Assembly (NCBI GenBank): GCA_037178855.1
Contig: JASJZC010000004.1
Coordinates: forward strand, 1,116,001 to 1,180,000
Origin: Oscheius sp. JU75
Taxonomy: Eukaryota; Nematoda; Chromadorea; Rhabditida; Rhabditidae
Reading direction: 5' to 3'
Length of the DNA stretch: 64,000 bases
Shown: positions 53,127-63,717 of the stretch, piece after piece
Layout: each line of letters opens with the position of its first letter
Position numbering within the stretch: the first letter of the stretch is position 1
Program-made: the position numbers and the translations under genes
Notes under the pieces: generated by a model
What the model was told of the DNA's origin: nothing
The model's database searches: none
What the model saw: the letters and a program-made list of their open reading frames with translations, nothing else

Positions 53127-54560
53127 ATGCCCGACAGACTTCTTCCTTTGCACACGATCAAGGATCTCGGCTACTATTTCAATGCACGAGGTGAATTGAG
53201 AACGATTGAGGTTCTTTTTCACTTTTCAGCCAAATATTATGCAATTCAGGGGGACGAGCCTTTTAAATTCACTACTCAGGAAGAATACGAAGTGCTGGGA
53301 GATGCCATGACTCACGAAATATACAACTTGATGGAAAAAGTCGGTCTCCAGCGTATTCTCGTGCGTTTACAGGATATAATGAATCAGTTGTTTACAGTTG
53401 AAAAAGCCGATAGACAACAAGCCGGACGATCATTACAGTTTCGTCTTTGCCTCGCCCGATTTCCACGAGAAACAGACCCTGCTGATTTTGATCCATGGAA
53501 TGGGAGCTGTACGAGCCGGACAGTGGACCAGAAAGTTCATACTATATTTTCATCCCCTTCAGTTTATGGTTTCAGACTGATTTTGAACGAGAGCCTGGAC
53601 CGCGGCTCCCAGCTGCCCTACATAGAAAGAGCTTTGACCAACGGATGGGGCGTCTTGGTCACCAATGCCAACTTGAACGAGCACTATTTTGGCGAATGCT
53701 CCATTTCTCAGCCTGTTAGTCGTTTCTCTCTGGCGATCCTAGTGCTAAATTTCAGCTTCAATACAGCAAGAGTCCTGAAAACCACATGGAAAGTGTCTGG
53801 TATCGATTCGTGCGTTATACAAAGGCCCAGAACATCTTCGTTGTTGCTCACAGTCGTGGTGGACACGATATTTCCAACGTTGTCAGTAGTTTTTATCCGT
53901 TCTTCTTACGTCAGCTACAGATGGAAACCTTCTCCGACGAGAATCGCGTCTCCTGTATCTGTCTCACAGACAGCTGGTTCGAGTTCCCGCAAAACCGCGA
54001 GCAGCAGCCCATCGTCATTAACTGGGCTGCTCGAAACAAAGCCTCTGTCCGCAGATCTCTCACAGGAAAAAGCGCCCACGAGAACAGGGTTCATCAAATA
54101 TGGGCTGGTCAATCTTCCTTTCATTTTCGCTCAAACCCTTGATTTCAGGAACAAACGAGCACGAGAGGTCCTCCTATTGTGCCCTCGAAAGCATTTTTTT
54201 CGTCTTGGAGCATAATCCCTGCGAGGAGAACATCGAACAGCTTCTATCCGATGTATGTTTCCTCTTTCTCATAAAAAAAACCAATTGGAGGCGTGGGATA
54301 TCATGGATGCTCCTCAGCTGGAAGTGGAGACGGACTCGTTCGGTCAGCCACGCCAGAAAATCACAAACATCATCTCGAAAGACGAGGAGGGAAATGTCAA
54401 AGTGAACGAGGACCTGTTCGCCGTCGACGGACTGGCCAAGCCGGAAGAAACCGCTAAAGGAGATTGTGCAGACGGGGAAGAAAATATCGAATTGGTGAGA
54501 AGTGGCGACGAGGTTGATCTAGAACCGTGCGCGAAGCAACCTCGTCTTGTTGAAAACTAA
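53127..54560 (+). CDS. ARB2A: Cotranscriptional regulator ARB2A/FAM172A homologue
   Basis: Nuclear Arb2-domain protein linked to small-RNA silencing and alternative splicing in other eukaryotes. In-frame joins with introns of 35-45 nt give MPDRLLPLHTIKDLGYYFNA, GDEPFKFTTQEEYEVLGDAM and DDHYSFVFASPDFHEKQTLL. Then come LILIHGMGAVRAGQWTRKLI and RGSQLPYIERALTNGWGVLV. The family's alpha/beta-hydrolase-like elbow follows as FVVAHSRGGHDISNV, where the Ser nucleophile position is kept. After TNEHERSSYCALESIFFVLE the protein extends into an acidic C-terminal region (SKDEEGNVKVNEDLFAVDG) ending QPRLVEN. The start was chosen as the first Met after an AG-rich leader. The stop is TAA at 54558-54560, 145 bp from the stop of the convergent minus-strand gene. 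Confidence 0.9.
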
Positions 54561-54704
54561 GTTTTTCGCTCATCCTCAGTGATCTCACTATCTCGTATTT
54601 TGCAATAAATTGTATCCCAATTTCAGAGTCTTCGAGCACAAAAAGTCAGAACGTTTATTGGTTGTACTTAAACTACAAAACGATAATATAATAGGGAGCG
54701 AAAA

Positions 54705-57700
54705 CTAGTCATCGGCACAGTTGACGGTTCCCAGGGCGCTCATGACATAATTGCTAATTTTCGGGTAGTAGGCGCGTACTTCATTCCAAAATCCCTCAAC
54801 ATCGATAACCAGATGAGATAGCTGGTTTATGTAGGGGCAGGTTCGACAGCATCTTCTTCCGCAGTTCGGGGCGTGGAAGACGTGGGCCTTCAGACGAGTA
54901 AGAGTCTCCACGACGTCGAATCGGCGTCCTTGGTCGTTGAGAGGAGCATCAACAGGACCGGCGAACTAAAACGGCGCGACTGAGACCTAAGGAGCCTATC
55001 ACCGACCTTGGGGGCATCTTCTCGACGATTGGAATCGCGACGGGGGTTGAATCCTCCCTCACACGTCTTCATCGAATCGTTAATTGAACCTTCATCCGTG
55101 CTCAAACACTGAAGTTCAAAAAAAATAGATGAGGGAAGGCATTAGAACTAACAATTTGGTCGTAATTGGTAGCAAACTGCTGCTGAATTAGATCGTTGTT
55201 AGGGCTGCGAAAACCATGCTGGCCATCAGGCTGAAATTGAGGGTGTGCTTGAACGATTGGAATTCTATTCACGTACCAGCTCATAAATAATTCTACGAGG
55301 AGAATACCTGTCCACAGTGGTAAGCGTTCCGATGGCCGTTGATAAGTTATCCGAAGAGGTGTATTTACCAGAGTTCTAAAGTAGAGAAGTATCTCATAAT
55401 TAAAGTGACGTACCAAAGAGCCGTTATCCTTAAATTTGGCATTGGTCAACTTAGTCTCTTCCTCCTTCTTCAGCGTCTCGGCCACAACCTTCCTGCACTG
55501 TTCCTGGCGTTCTAGGCCCTCTTCAGTAATGAGCTCGGATTGCTAGAAACGAGGTAGGTGAAAAGAAAGAGGGGCAAGCTTACATTTCCGTAAATCTTTG
55601 GAGGTTCTTCTCCAACGCCAACGATGTCAAAGTATGAACGAGGAGTGGCCGACCCTTGTCTGATGGTCTTCATCACCCAAATGGTATAACTTAAAAAATA
55701 TGGGAGCAGTGGAGACTGACAGGAACGAACTTACACTTTGGCGTGAGGCATTTTCCTGTCCAATATGAGGAGGCCGGCGTCGTCTTCGAGCACACCAAAG
55801 TCGTCAGAATAGAATAGCTTGTCAATAGGCTTTTCGCCGACGCACGTTTTAACGGTCGTCTTGAAGACGATCTGAACAAGGATTGCAAAGAAAAACATGG
55901 AAGATATACTGCGTGTTGCCTGACAGCTGCATCGGCAATGAAGATCTTGGAAGTGGCCACAGGCTTGGACGGCTGCTTTTCGAACATTTGGATGTGAAAT
56001 CTGTTGTCTTCACTCTTGAAGGTGGCCACAAAACTGATACGAGATCCAGGAGGCGGTGAAGCGGCGGTGTCATCGATGCTAAAAAAAAAAGGATGGCGGG
56101 ATTCAGAGACAGCAGCTTACACAATAATAATAGGACCATGCGCGGCAGAGAACACAACACCGTCCTCGAGAATAATGCCGGTGGAACGTATGATCGTCTG
56201 AACAGGAATGTAAGATAAAACTTGAAGTTAGCCGACCTTTTCTTCGTCCAACAGTTGAGACAGATCTTTATTCTTTACGATTCCCTTGATTCTAAAACGC
56301 ATAAGGCCACAACGCGTAGGACGTCCATCGGTCAAGAGAACAGGAATGGCATTATCCTTGAATTCGGTCAGATGCAGCAGTGAAAGAAGACGATCCGGAT
56401 CGTCTACTATACCAAACTTGTCACTGCTGGCTTTGAAAAGACCGAGGTAGCGATCGTGGGCTTTGACTTTAGTTGTGAGCTGGAAGTGTGATTGTCAGTG
56501 GACGCAATGTTCAACTGACCATATTAGCATCCTTATCAATAGGAAGCGACTCGGAGTGCTTAGATTTAACGATGTTAGAAACAATATACATATTGGCGTA
56601 TTGGTGCCAGATGCAGTCGACCAGGTAGGGTGTTCCTGCAAAGAAGACCATTACAAGAAACTCAAAAAAAAAAAAACTAACCCAACTTCAGGCTCTCGTG
56701 TTTCCTTAGAGGAAGGAAACACTTGTATTGAGGAAACTCGTCGAGCAAGAAGGAACGCTCGCCTGTCATATAAGCAATACGTTTGTACAGTTCCTAAATT
56801 TCTCGTAGAGCCGATAGCAGTGCAGCAATGTTACCAATTCCGGCGAGTCGCCCTTTTTCCTCTTTGATGGTAACAAGAGAGGCGAAAAGGTCGTCATCAT
56901 CATCCGAATCCGGCATTTGGAAGACCTTGTACTTGTCGTTGTTCACGTTCCATGGATGAAAGAACATCATCACAGAAGATGAGTAACACGTACAGCATAT
57001 CCAATCTCGTACTGTCGTTCAGTCGGGCAGACGCCACGGAATGAGTCGAACTTCTCTCGGCAAATGCCTCGGCTGTCGAGATCGAGCGAAATCCAGGCCT
57101 CGAGGAATACATTCGGAGTGGCTTCTCCCTTCATGTCCTCAGCTGAAATACGAACAGATTACAGCCGTGAACTCAAACTAACGGATTTCTATTGTGGTGA
57201 AGAACTCGGTGTAGAAATGCTTGTTGTCTTTCGGATTGACAGCGCCTCTGAGCAGGATCTGAATTTGATGTAGGCAACACATATGGAAAGTCATTACCTG
57301 TCCAACACCATTCTTGGTACGCGTCTCGAAAATGGGTTTGATGCGTTTAAATCCGGTGATGAAGTTGTTCTTGTCGAGGTTCTTGCGCGTATCGTACTCT
57401 ATCATCTCTCCAAAGACGAGAGGCTTGCTCAGTCGACGCCTGAAACGAGGTCATTGCGGCAAGCTAAGAACACCTACTCCAGATTCTTCCACTGCGAGCG
57501 CTCCATGTTGACTGCGCTCGGGGGTGGCATGAAGGCGCTTCGATGAACGAACCTGACGCTGGCGAAGCTTGTCATCTAGAGTAATTAATGTCGTCAGAAA
57601 ACATATCTCGCCAACCTGCAGCTCGTCCATATCGATGACGGCAGCTCGCTTTTCATCACTAAGGACGAAATTGTGCCAAATGACGAGGCAAGAACGGGTG

Positions 57701-57729
57701 TGAATGAATTCCTGGTTTTTGTCGCGCAT
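54705..57729 (-). CDS. Large unrecognised multi-exon gene
   Basis: A clear gene of about 13-15 exons and roughly 750 residues whose family I do not recognise. It starts MRDKNQEFIHTRSCLVIWHN at 57729. Notable parts are GEMIEYDTRKNLDKNNFITG, HFYTEFFTTIEIR, a beta-rich PNVFLEAWISLDLDSRG, and an acidic cluster (MPDSDDDDDLFASL). These are followed by FSAAHGPIIIVIDDTAASPP, DDFGVLEDDAGLLILDRKMP and VYTIWVMKTIRQGSATPRSY. A C-terminal Cys pattern NCGRRCCRTCPYINQL precedes the end at 54705 (ALGTVNCADD). The strings alternate beta-strands and charged loops, suggesting a multi-domain intracellular scaffold. No signal peptide, membrane segment or catalytic signature was seen. Coding quality (consistent codon use, short canonical introns) makes the gene itself quite certain. 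Confidence 0.72.
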
Positions 57730-58246
57730 TTCTAAAAAAAAAACACGGACTTTTAGAATAAATGGAAATAAGCGAACAGAAAAAGCAGAGATGTGGCAGC
57801 AATCATATAGTAGAGACTAAAACTATTTTCTAAACGCAGGGAACCACAGCAAAAAGTGTAAAGGTGCACCGAATATTTTAGACTAATTAGACGACAGCTA
57901 CAGTAGCCTCTACGTGCCGGGACCCTCCGAATGGGCCCTTTAAAATTCTCGAGAATTGCAAAACGTGCACAACTGCTCTGGTAATATACAATTGCCGAGA
58001 TCTTACCGTTTTCAAACAAGCCCAAAACCCCCCATTCGCGCTATATCCGATAAGTTCAGAACGTCAGAACTTCGCCACTAAAAACAAGTCCCGAAGAAGA
58101 GAAGACGTATTTACAATTTATTGAAAGTTAGAAATTATAAACAAGCAATATTGGTATAAAAAGTGAGATCAAAACAGTATCACTAGAGAAATTATGTAGC
58201 ACTTAAGGAAACTCGTATGGTAACAGGAAATAGAGAGAGACGGGGG
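57730..58246. other. Intergenic spacer
   Basis: This lies between the unknown gene's start and the PTR stop on the same strand. It includes GCCGGGACCCTCC near 57918, echoing the GGGTCCC core of the hairpin repeats, and an AT-rich tract at 58100-58200. TTTATT at 58116-58121 is a possible minus-strand AATAAA for the upstream PTR gene. No coding exon found. Confidence 0.5.
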
Positions 58247-61200
58247 TTATTCGTTGATCTCGGGAGACTGGGGACGAGAACGATTGCGCACACTGTTCTG
58301 ATCGTAGCCGGGCGAGTCGAAAGAGATGTGGAAATGGTCGCCAGCCGGCAGGATAGGAGAGGTGTTCATGTGCAGAGAAGGTGGTCCAGAAGCGTAGCCA
58401 TCGGAAGGCGACGAGGTGCAGGCCTTCGAGCCGAAAGAACTGATTCCTTTTTCAATTGCAGGCGTAACCTGAAGATTTTAGATAAGCTGGAAGATGCTGC
58501 CAGAGTGCCTTGGCTTTGATCTGAGGAGATCGCTCCGTTTCAAGGATACAGCATCCGCGTACGAAAATAGAAAGGAGGACGGGCAGGAAGATAATTCCGT
58601 GAAGAAGACCGAGACCGATAGAGAGGACGACAGTTTTGAAGAAGGTTACGACCATGTAGGCTGGGACGTCGCTCAACACGGTGACGGCAATGATGGTCGA
58701 CATGGCTCCCTGGAAATTCTCATTGTTTTGACAAAAATTCATAATAACCTGACAAAGTGGCCATCCCAGAGCAGCGAGAGCATCCTTGATTCGTTCAGAC
58801 GGCTCAGTATTGGGAGAGACAACGTAGCCGTAAGTAATGTGAGCGGAATAGTCGACAGAGAAGCCAATGGACATGATGATTGTGATCATGGAAATGGCGT
58901 CCAAATTCACTCCCCACATGGTCATGTAGCCGATAACGCCGTAATCGATGGAAGCACAGGCTAGAGCAACCCAGAAGGCGCACAATGGCTGTGGAATCAG
59001 GGCGAATGCGATAACGATCATGCATAACAGAGCGATAATGATGTTTTGAACCTAAAAACATGTCCGTGAGATGAAACTAAATGTGGAAAAAGTACCGTAT
59101 TGGGAACGACAATAGCGTACTGGTCAGTGAAGAGCCAAATGGGCATGAAGGTGGTCACATTGAATTCGGGCCATCTGCCAGCTGCTTCACGGAACGTGTG
59201 CGTCGCGTCGGTCTGTTCCATCGTCGTCGAGACGTCTTTCATGCCAATGACAAATCTGAAAGATTGTATGAATACAGAAGCTTCTAGAGTTGCACCTGAA
59301 TGCAGTAATGATATCCTCTCCTTTATCGTCTTTGCCCCAAACTACATCCTGCGTGTAGTCGTTGTTCTTCTTTGAGGCGAGCCAATGCTTGACCATGCGA
59401 TAGAAGCCTTCGTCATTGATCGACATGTCCAGATTCTTGTAGTAGAGCGTCATCTCCTGCAGCCAGTACTGGAGAGATTCCATGCCGAGCGAATGCGGGG
59501 TCGTATTGATGTCGAGAACCATTGCTCGTATCCTGTCCCGATGCGACGGATCTCGCAGGTCGGGAGCATTGTTGACGACGACTTGCAGCGTGACTCCCCA
59601 CTTCCAGAAGTACTCCTCCATCAGATGATAGTGCGGGATTGCGTACGAGTCGTCCACGAGCAGATTGACCGGATCGAGACCTTCTTTGAGCTGGGAACAG
59701 CCGTAAGTGGCACCAGCCAGATAGACGATAAACCAGATCACGACCAGGCCCTTCACGAAGGGGTTCATGAGCAGAGGAGCGAACCACGTTTTGAAGAAGT
59801 GCGAAGTCCACGGCTCGCGAATATCTCTGGCATGGTCTTTGAAGCTGCTCGGAGGTCGAGATCCCATGTTGAAGATCTTCGACCAGAGACTAGCCGTCTT
59901 GATTTCCGTGTCTGGGACAGTCACTGCATGGAAGAAGATCGAATGTCTTCCCTCCGTCTCGTATCGTGTGAAGAGGGCCAGAAGGGCTGCGAAAAAGGTG
60001 ATCTGGAACAGCAAGTTAACTCATATCTTGACAGATTCAACCTGGAACACGAAGGCGAATGTAATGGCGAATCCTGTATAGACGCAGAAGATTTGCACGG
60101 CGGGAATGGTCGTGATGGCTCCTATTCCAAAAGAGAACGCATCTGAATGAAATTGATGCGCTGATCAACGGATAGTACGTACCTGTAGTGGCTGTGATGA
60201 GGATCGAGACGGCAGCATCGGACATGCATTCGGCCATTCGCTCTCCAACGGAATGTGATCTGGGAGTACGACGAATAGCCGCGATCATCAGGAACATGTT
60301 GTCCACGCCGACAGCCACGACTAGGAAGGGCATAACGGCGACAATGTCGCCAAAGGGCATTCCGACGAGTAACAGGAAGCCACAGGCTGACACAATCCCC
60401 ATTCCGGCATTGACAACTCCCAAGATGGACAGAACCGGCTTGCTGAGAGCCCAGTCAACGAAGTAGCTGTTGTCTATGAAGCAGATAGAACAGATCGTCG
60501 AGAAGATGATGAGAAGTGTGAAGGCTACCACAAAGCGGGGCACTGAAAAGTGACTTTAGCTCAGACAGATTTGTATTCTCACTCAAAGTTTCGGCATTCC
60601 TCTTTAGTTCGTCGGCTAGCGTTTGCGAATGGAAGAATGTGATATCGATGTACGGATCCGGCGGATATTCCTTCATCGTTCTCGTCAGCTCATTCTCCCA
60701 CAGTCCCGAAATATAGCTGGTTTCTGTCGGGTAAAATTGCAGGTGATACAGCATAAACCAGGCTCGAGCTTTGGCCAGAAGATGAGTTCCATTGCCAGCA
60801 TCCATCAGCTGTACTCCGCCTAACGAGGCTCCTATGTATCCGGCTCTGGAAGGTCGGTTCATACAGAACTTTGGTAGAACTCACTCTGTTCCGAATCTAA
60901 ATGTGGGATAAGTGATATTGAAGCCGTGATTGTAGAGATCGGAGATGATATGCACATGGTCGTTGACGCGTTTTGTTCCGTGGAATGTGAGGCAGAGATC
61001 GTCGTAAGTATACTTCTTTCCCTTATGCGTCACATGAACACGGTTTCGAATAAATTGGTCCAGTCTGTAGACGGCCTCTGCGTACGGCTTCTCCAGAATG
61101 TTCCCGCCGTCTTTTGCGATTGCAATAATCTAGAAAAGACAAACTAAAAAGTGCTCTGCCACAAATGCTCACCTGTGCTTCTCTGCTCTGTGTGACGGCT

Positions 61201-61495
61201 CTTCCGGGGACGTAATTATCATTCGACAGAGGCCATTTCTCGTGAATTGCCTGGCGTTCAAACTTGCTCGGAGATCCGAGCGGCGTAAACAGGTAGATGG
61301 CATCGGTGAGAGGATCCAAATGCAAAAATCCTGAACCACTCTTAGACTAGCTTTGTGCAGTAGTGGCTTACCTATAGACATGGCTGCTGTGAAGAGAAGT
61401 GGGAAGATGATAAACGGCCATGGATGCCGAGCCAGGACCTGGCCATATCTGTGGAAGAATTGGGAAATCGGCCTCTCGATGCAATCGAACCGCAT
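58247..61495 (-). CDS. ptr: Patched-related (PTR) sterol-sensing-domain membrane protein
   Basis: RND-family membrane protein of the nematode PTR class, linked in C. elegans to cuticle formation, moulting and trafficking. Start MRFDCIERPISQFFHRYGQV at 61495 matches the usual PTR N-terminus; an upstream Met at 61534 is less likely because ttgcagAGGCTG lies between. Then come TM1 (WPFIIFPLLFTAAMSIG), an extracellular loop, and the sterol-sensing domain (ILGVVNAGMGIVSACGFLLL; MPFLVVAVGVDNMFLMIAAI). A second half includes IWFIVYLAGATYGC and MWGVNLDAISMITIIMSIGF, followed by SVDYSAHITYGYV. Asp residues in GVD (TM4) and GFSVD (TM10) fit the RND proton-relay positions. The last membrane part (LLHGIIFLPVLLSIF) is followed by a Ser/Pro-rich cytosolic tail ending RPQSPEINE. 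About 14 short introns interrupt it. Confidence 0.95.
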
Positions 61496-62020
61496 CAGCC
61501 TCTGCAAATGGATCGAATGAGGAAACTGGAACAACGCGGAAACGCGAGTAAATTATCGACTTTGCAGCTTGAAATATAGCCTCAGAGAACGAATTCAGAA
61601 CAAAATCGATAGAAACAGAGCGAACAAAAGGGACTTATGGACAGGAGAAACATTCGTAGCGGCAAAACCCTCAGACGGCCTCTAATCCAAAAGCGCCTAG
61701 CCCAAGGGTGACTGCGAACAGGTTTTCGACCACATAACATGGGTGACTGCGTGATCTACGTCAGCCAATATCCACACACTAAAAAAATGAAGAATAGGAA
61801 ACAATATAATAGGGTTGAATGCAGAAAAAAAAAAAAAAAAAAATTCGCCCGCCTACTTCAGTTTGCTACTCCAAGAATACGGTACTGCGGGAGTTTTTGA
61901 ACAGAAGAAAGCCAAAACCTACGGCACTTTTTGTTTTTTGTTCATTTAATTTGTTGCGATTTAGTTTTATCTCTCGCTTTTTCTCCTGCAGTACATAAGC
62001 TAACCTCGATCTTTTCAGAG
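61496..62020. other. Intergenic region between divergent PTR and BAF genes
   Basis: It contains a run of about 20 A at 61828-61847 and a direct repeat GGGTGACTGCG (about 61707 and 61742). It should hold both promoters. The BAF start is preceded by atcttttcagAG, an acceptor-like site, with a pyrimidine-rich tract upstream. No ORF of interest. Confidence 0.5.
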
Positions 62021-62335
62021 ATGTCCACCAGTGTAAAGCACCGCGAATTCATCGGAGAGCCCATGGGAGATAAAGAAGTGACGGCCATCGCCGGAATCGG
62101 TCCTACCTACGGAACTAAGCTAAGTGAGAGCGGATTCGACAAGGTGAGCGTTTTTCCTGGTATTTTTTATTGACATTTTCACTTATAGGCATACGTTCTC
62201 TTCGGCCAATACCTGCTTCTGAAGAAGGACGAAGAGATGTTCATTGAGTGGATCAAAGAGACTGCCGGAATCACGTCGAATCATGCCAGATCAGCCTTCA
62301 ACTGCCTCAACGAGTGGAGCGAGCAGCATATGTAA
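62021..62335 (+). CDS. BANF1: Barrier-to-autointegration factor (BAF)
   Basis: Small DNA-bridging protein that binds LEM proteins and lamin and helps rebuild the nuclear envelope. Two exons (62021-62143, 62189-62335) give 89 residues, exactly the usual length for nematode and animal BAF. It starts [20 protein letters not shown], then [20 protein letters not shown] with the helix-hairpin-helix DNA-binding motif. The C-terminal half is [20 protein letters not shown] and [14 protein letters not shown]. Thr/Ser at positions 2-4, the VRK kinase sites, are present. The single intron (45 bp, gtgagcg...ttatag) has canonical borders. Confidence 0.97.
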
Positions 62336-62453
62336 CAAGATCATCTAACTGTCCATAATGATGAAGATAATGAATTTCATTTTGATGGTTTATTGTTCGT
62401 TTTTTTACTAGAAAAATATGCTCTAGTCGAATCTTGAAAACTTTATAATACTT

Positions 62454-63246
62454 TCACATGACAGAGCACCTCTTATTCTTCCTCCACGTCCATTTCTTCT
62501 CAGTTTTGGTTGCATTAGTATTATCACCTTCGAGTGTGTCTAGCTCATCCTTCATCACCACACTGATTCGAGAATAGACGTCTTGCAATATTTGTCGTTT
62601 CTGGATATTGTGGGAGACCTTGTACTCGGTCAATTGCTCAGCCAGCTGTCTGTTTTCGTCCTCTGACCTTAGAAGATCCCCACTCAGTTCCAGTATTTGT
62701 GCCGTGGCCTCTAAAACACTGGGAAATTTCTCGACGACTCAAACCTTCAATTTCTCTCTCCTTCACAGCAATAAGCGTCGCAAAATAGAGATTGACTTCT
62801 GCAATTGGCGATGAGAAATTTATTTTGGGAGCTTACCTTGACCAGCAGCCAATAATTGCTCATTTTCCCTTCGTAGCTCTAGAATAAGAGCAGATGATCG
62901 AGTGTTGAAACTCTCCCTACCTTGAATAACAAGTCTCCTAGCCCCTGACGATGCTCTCAATACTGGCCCACCAGCCAGTTGCGGTTGACGGTTCAACAGA
63001 TCTGAGACTTGCTTGGAATAAAAAAGTAAGACAACCTGCAGCCAGAAAGTTCTGGGCGGGACTGCTGAAAGCTCCCGCTCGTCTACAGTGAGGACATTCG
63101 CCATCCTCCAAGTCAAGACAACAGGTAGAACAAATTGAATGACCACAGGCGGCTACCATGGGTCGACGGGCTTCGTCATCTACAAATGTGTCAACGACGT
63201 AACAGAGAGACAGACCATAGATTTCGCAACAGATTGGACAGTCCAT
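62454..63246 (-). CDS. RING finger/coiled-coil protein with C-terminal CaaX box
   Basis: Probable membrane-tethered E3 ubiquitin ligase of about 195 residues. Five exons join with introns of 34-50 nt. The first gives a C3HC4 RING: MDCPICCEIYDDEARRP, CGHSICSTCC and ECPHC. Next is a linker (NFLAADLLNRQPQLAGGPVL), then a coiled coil (LRRENEQLLAAGQ; LLRSEDENRQLAEQLTEYKV). The C-terminus is strongly basic and ends KKWTWRKNKRCSVM at 62454. CSVM is a CaaX box whose Met favours farnesylation, and the basic residues before it form a Ras-like second membrane signal. The exact family was not recognised; a nematode RING/coiled-coil group is likely. It is convergent with BAF, with 118 bp between stops. 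Confidence 0.85.
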
Positions 63247-63717
63247 GAATCGTCCGGCGTCCGGTCAGGTACGACGAAGCTGTACTGTACTGCGAGGGAG
63301 GAACGTTATCTGAAGACATGACGCAAACAATCAACTGACTGTGTAAAGAGGAACCGAAAACAGCCGGGCTTTTACCGATCAATTCTAGAGTCAAGGAACT
63401 ACAGGCTACATTGAACTGGTAAGATATCCACCGAATTTCTGTTCATGATCAGGGCAAATGGAGACATGTGTTGAGATAATACGGGACAGACTCCCTTTCT
63501 GTGGCTTCGCATATTGAAGAACTGCTAAATCAGTATGAGCAAGATTGAAAAAAAGAAACTTAGTGCACCGGTTGCCCTGAACCAACCCATGTTCTTACTC
63601 AAAACGGGCATTTGAACCGAGATGATGACAGTGCTCTTTATAAGTCTGAAAAACAGGAAATCTGCCGGTTCGACCTGATAAAACACATCTTACAAAAGTG
63701 TTCATTGCACCGCTGTA
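63247..63717. other. Spacer between two minus-strand genes
   Basis: 471 bp between the upstream gene's stop and the RING gene's start. TTTATAA near 63637-63643 could be a minus-strand TATA-like string. No gene, RNA or repeat was identified. Confidence 0.4.

Noticed and set aside
61828-61847. Run of about 20 A, considered as a retrotransposon poly-A tail
   Set aside because: No reverse-transcriptase relic, SINE body or target duplication was found beside it; a simple homopolymer is enough.
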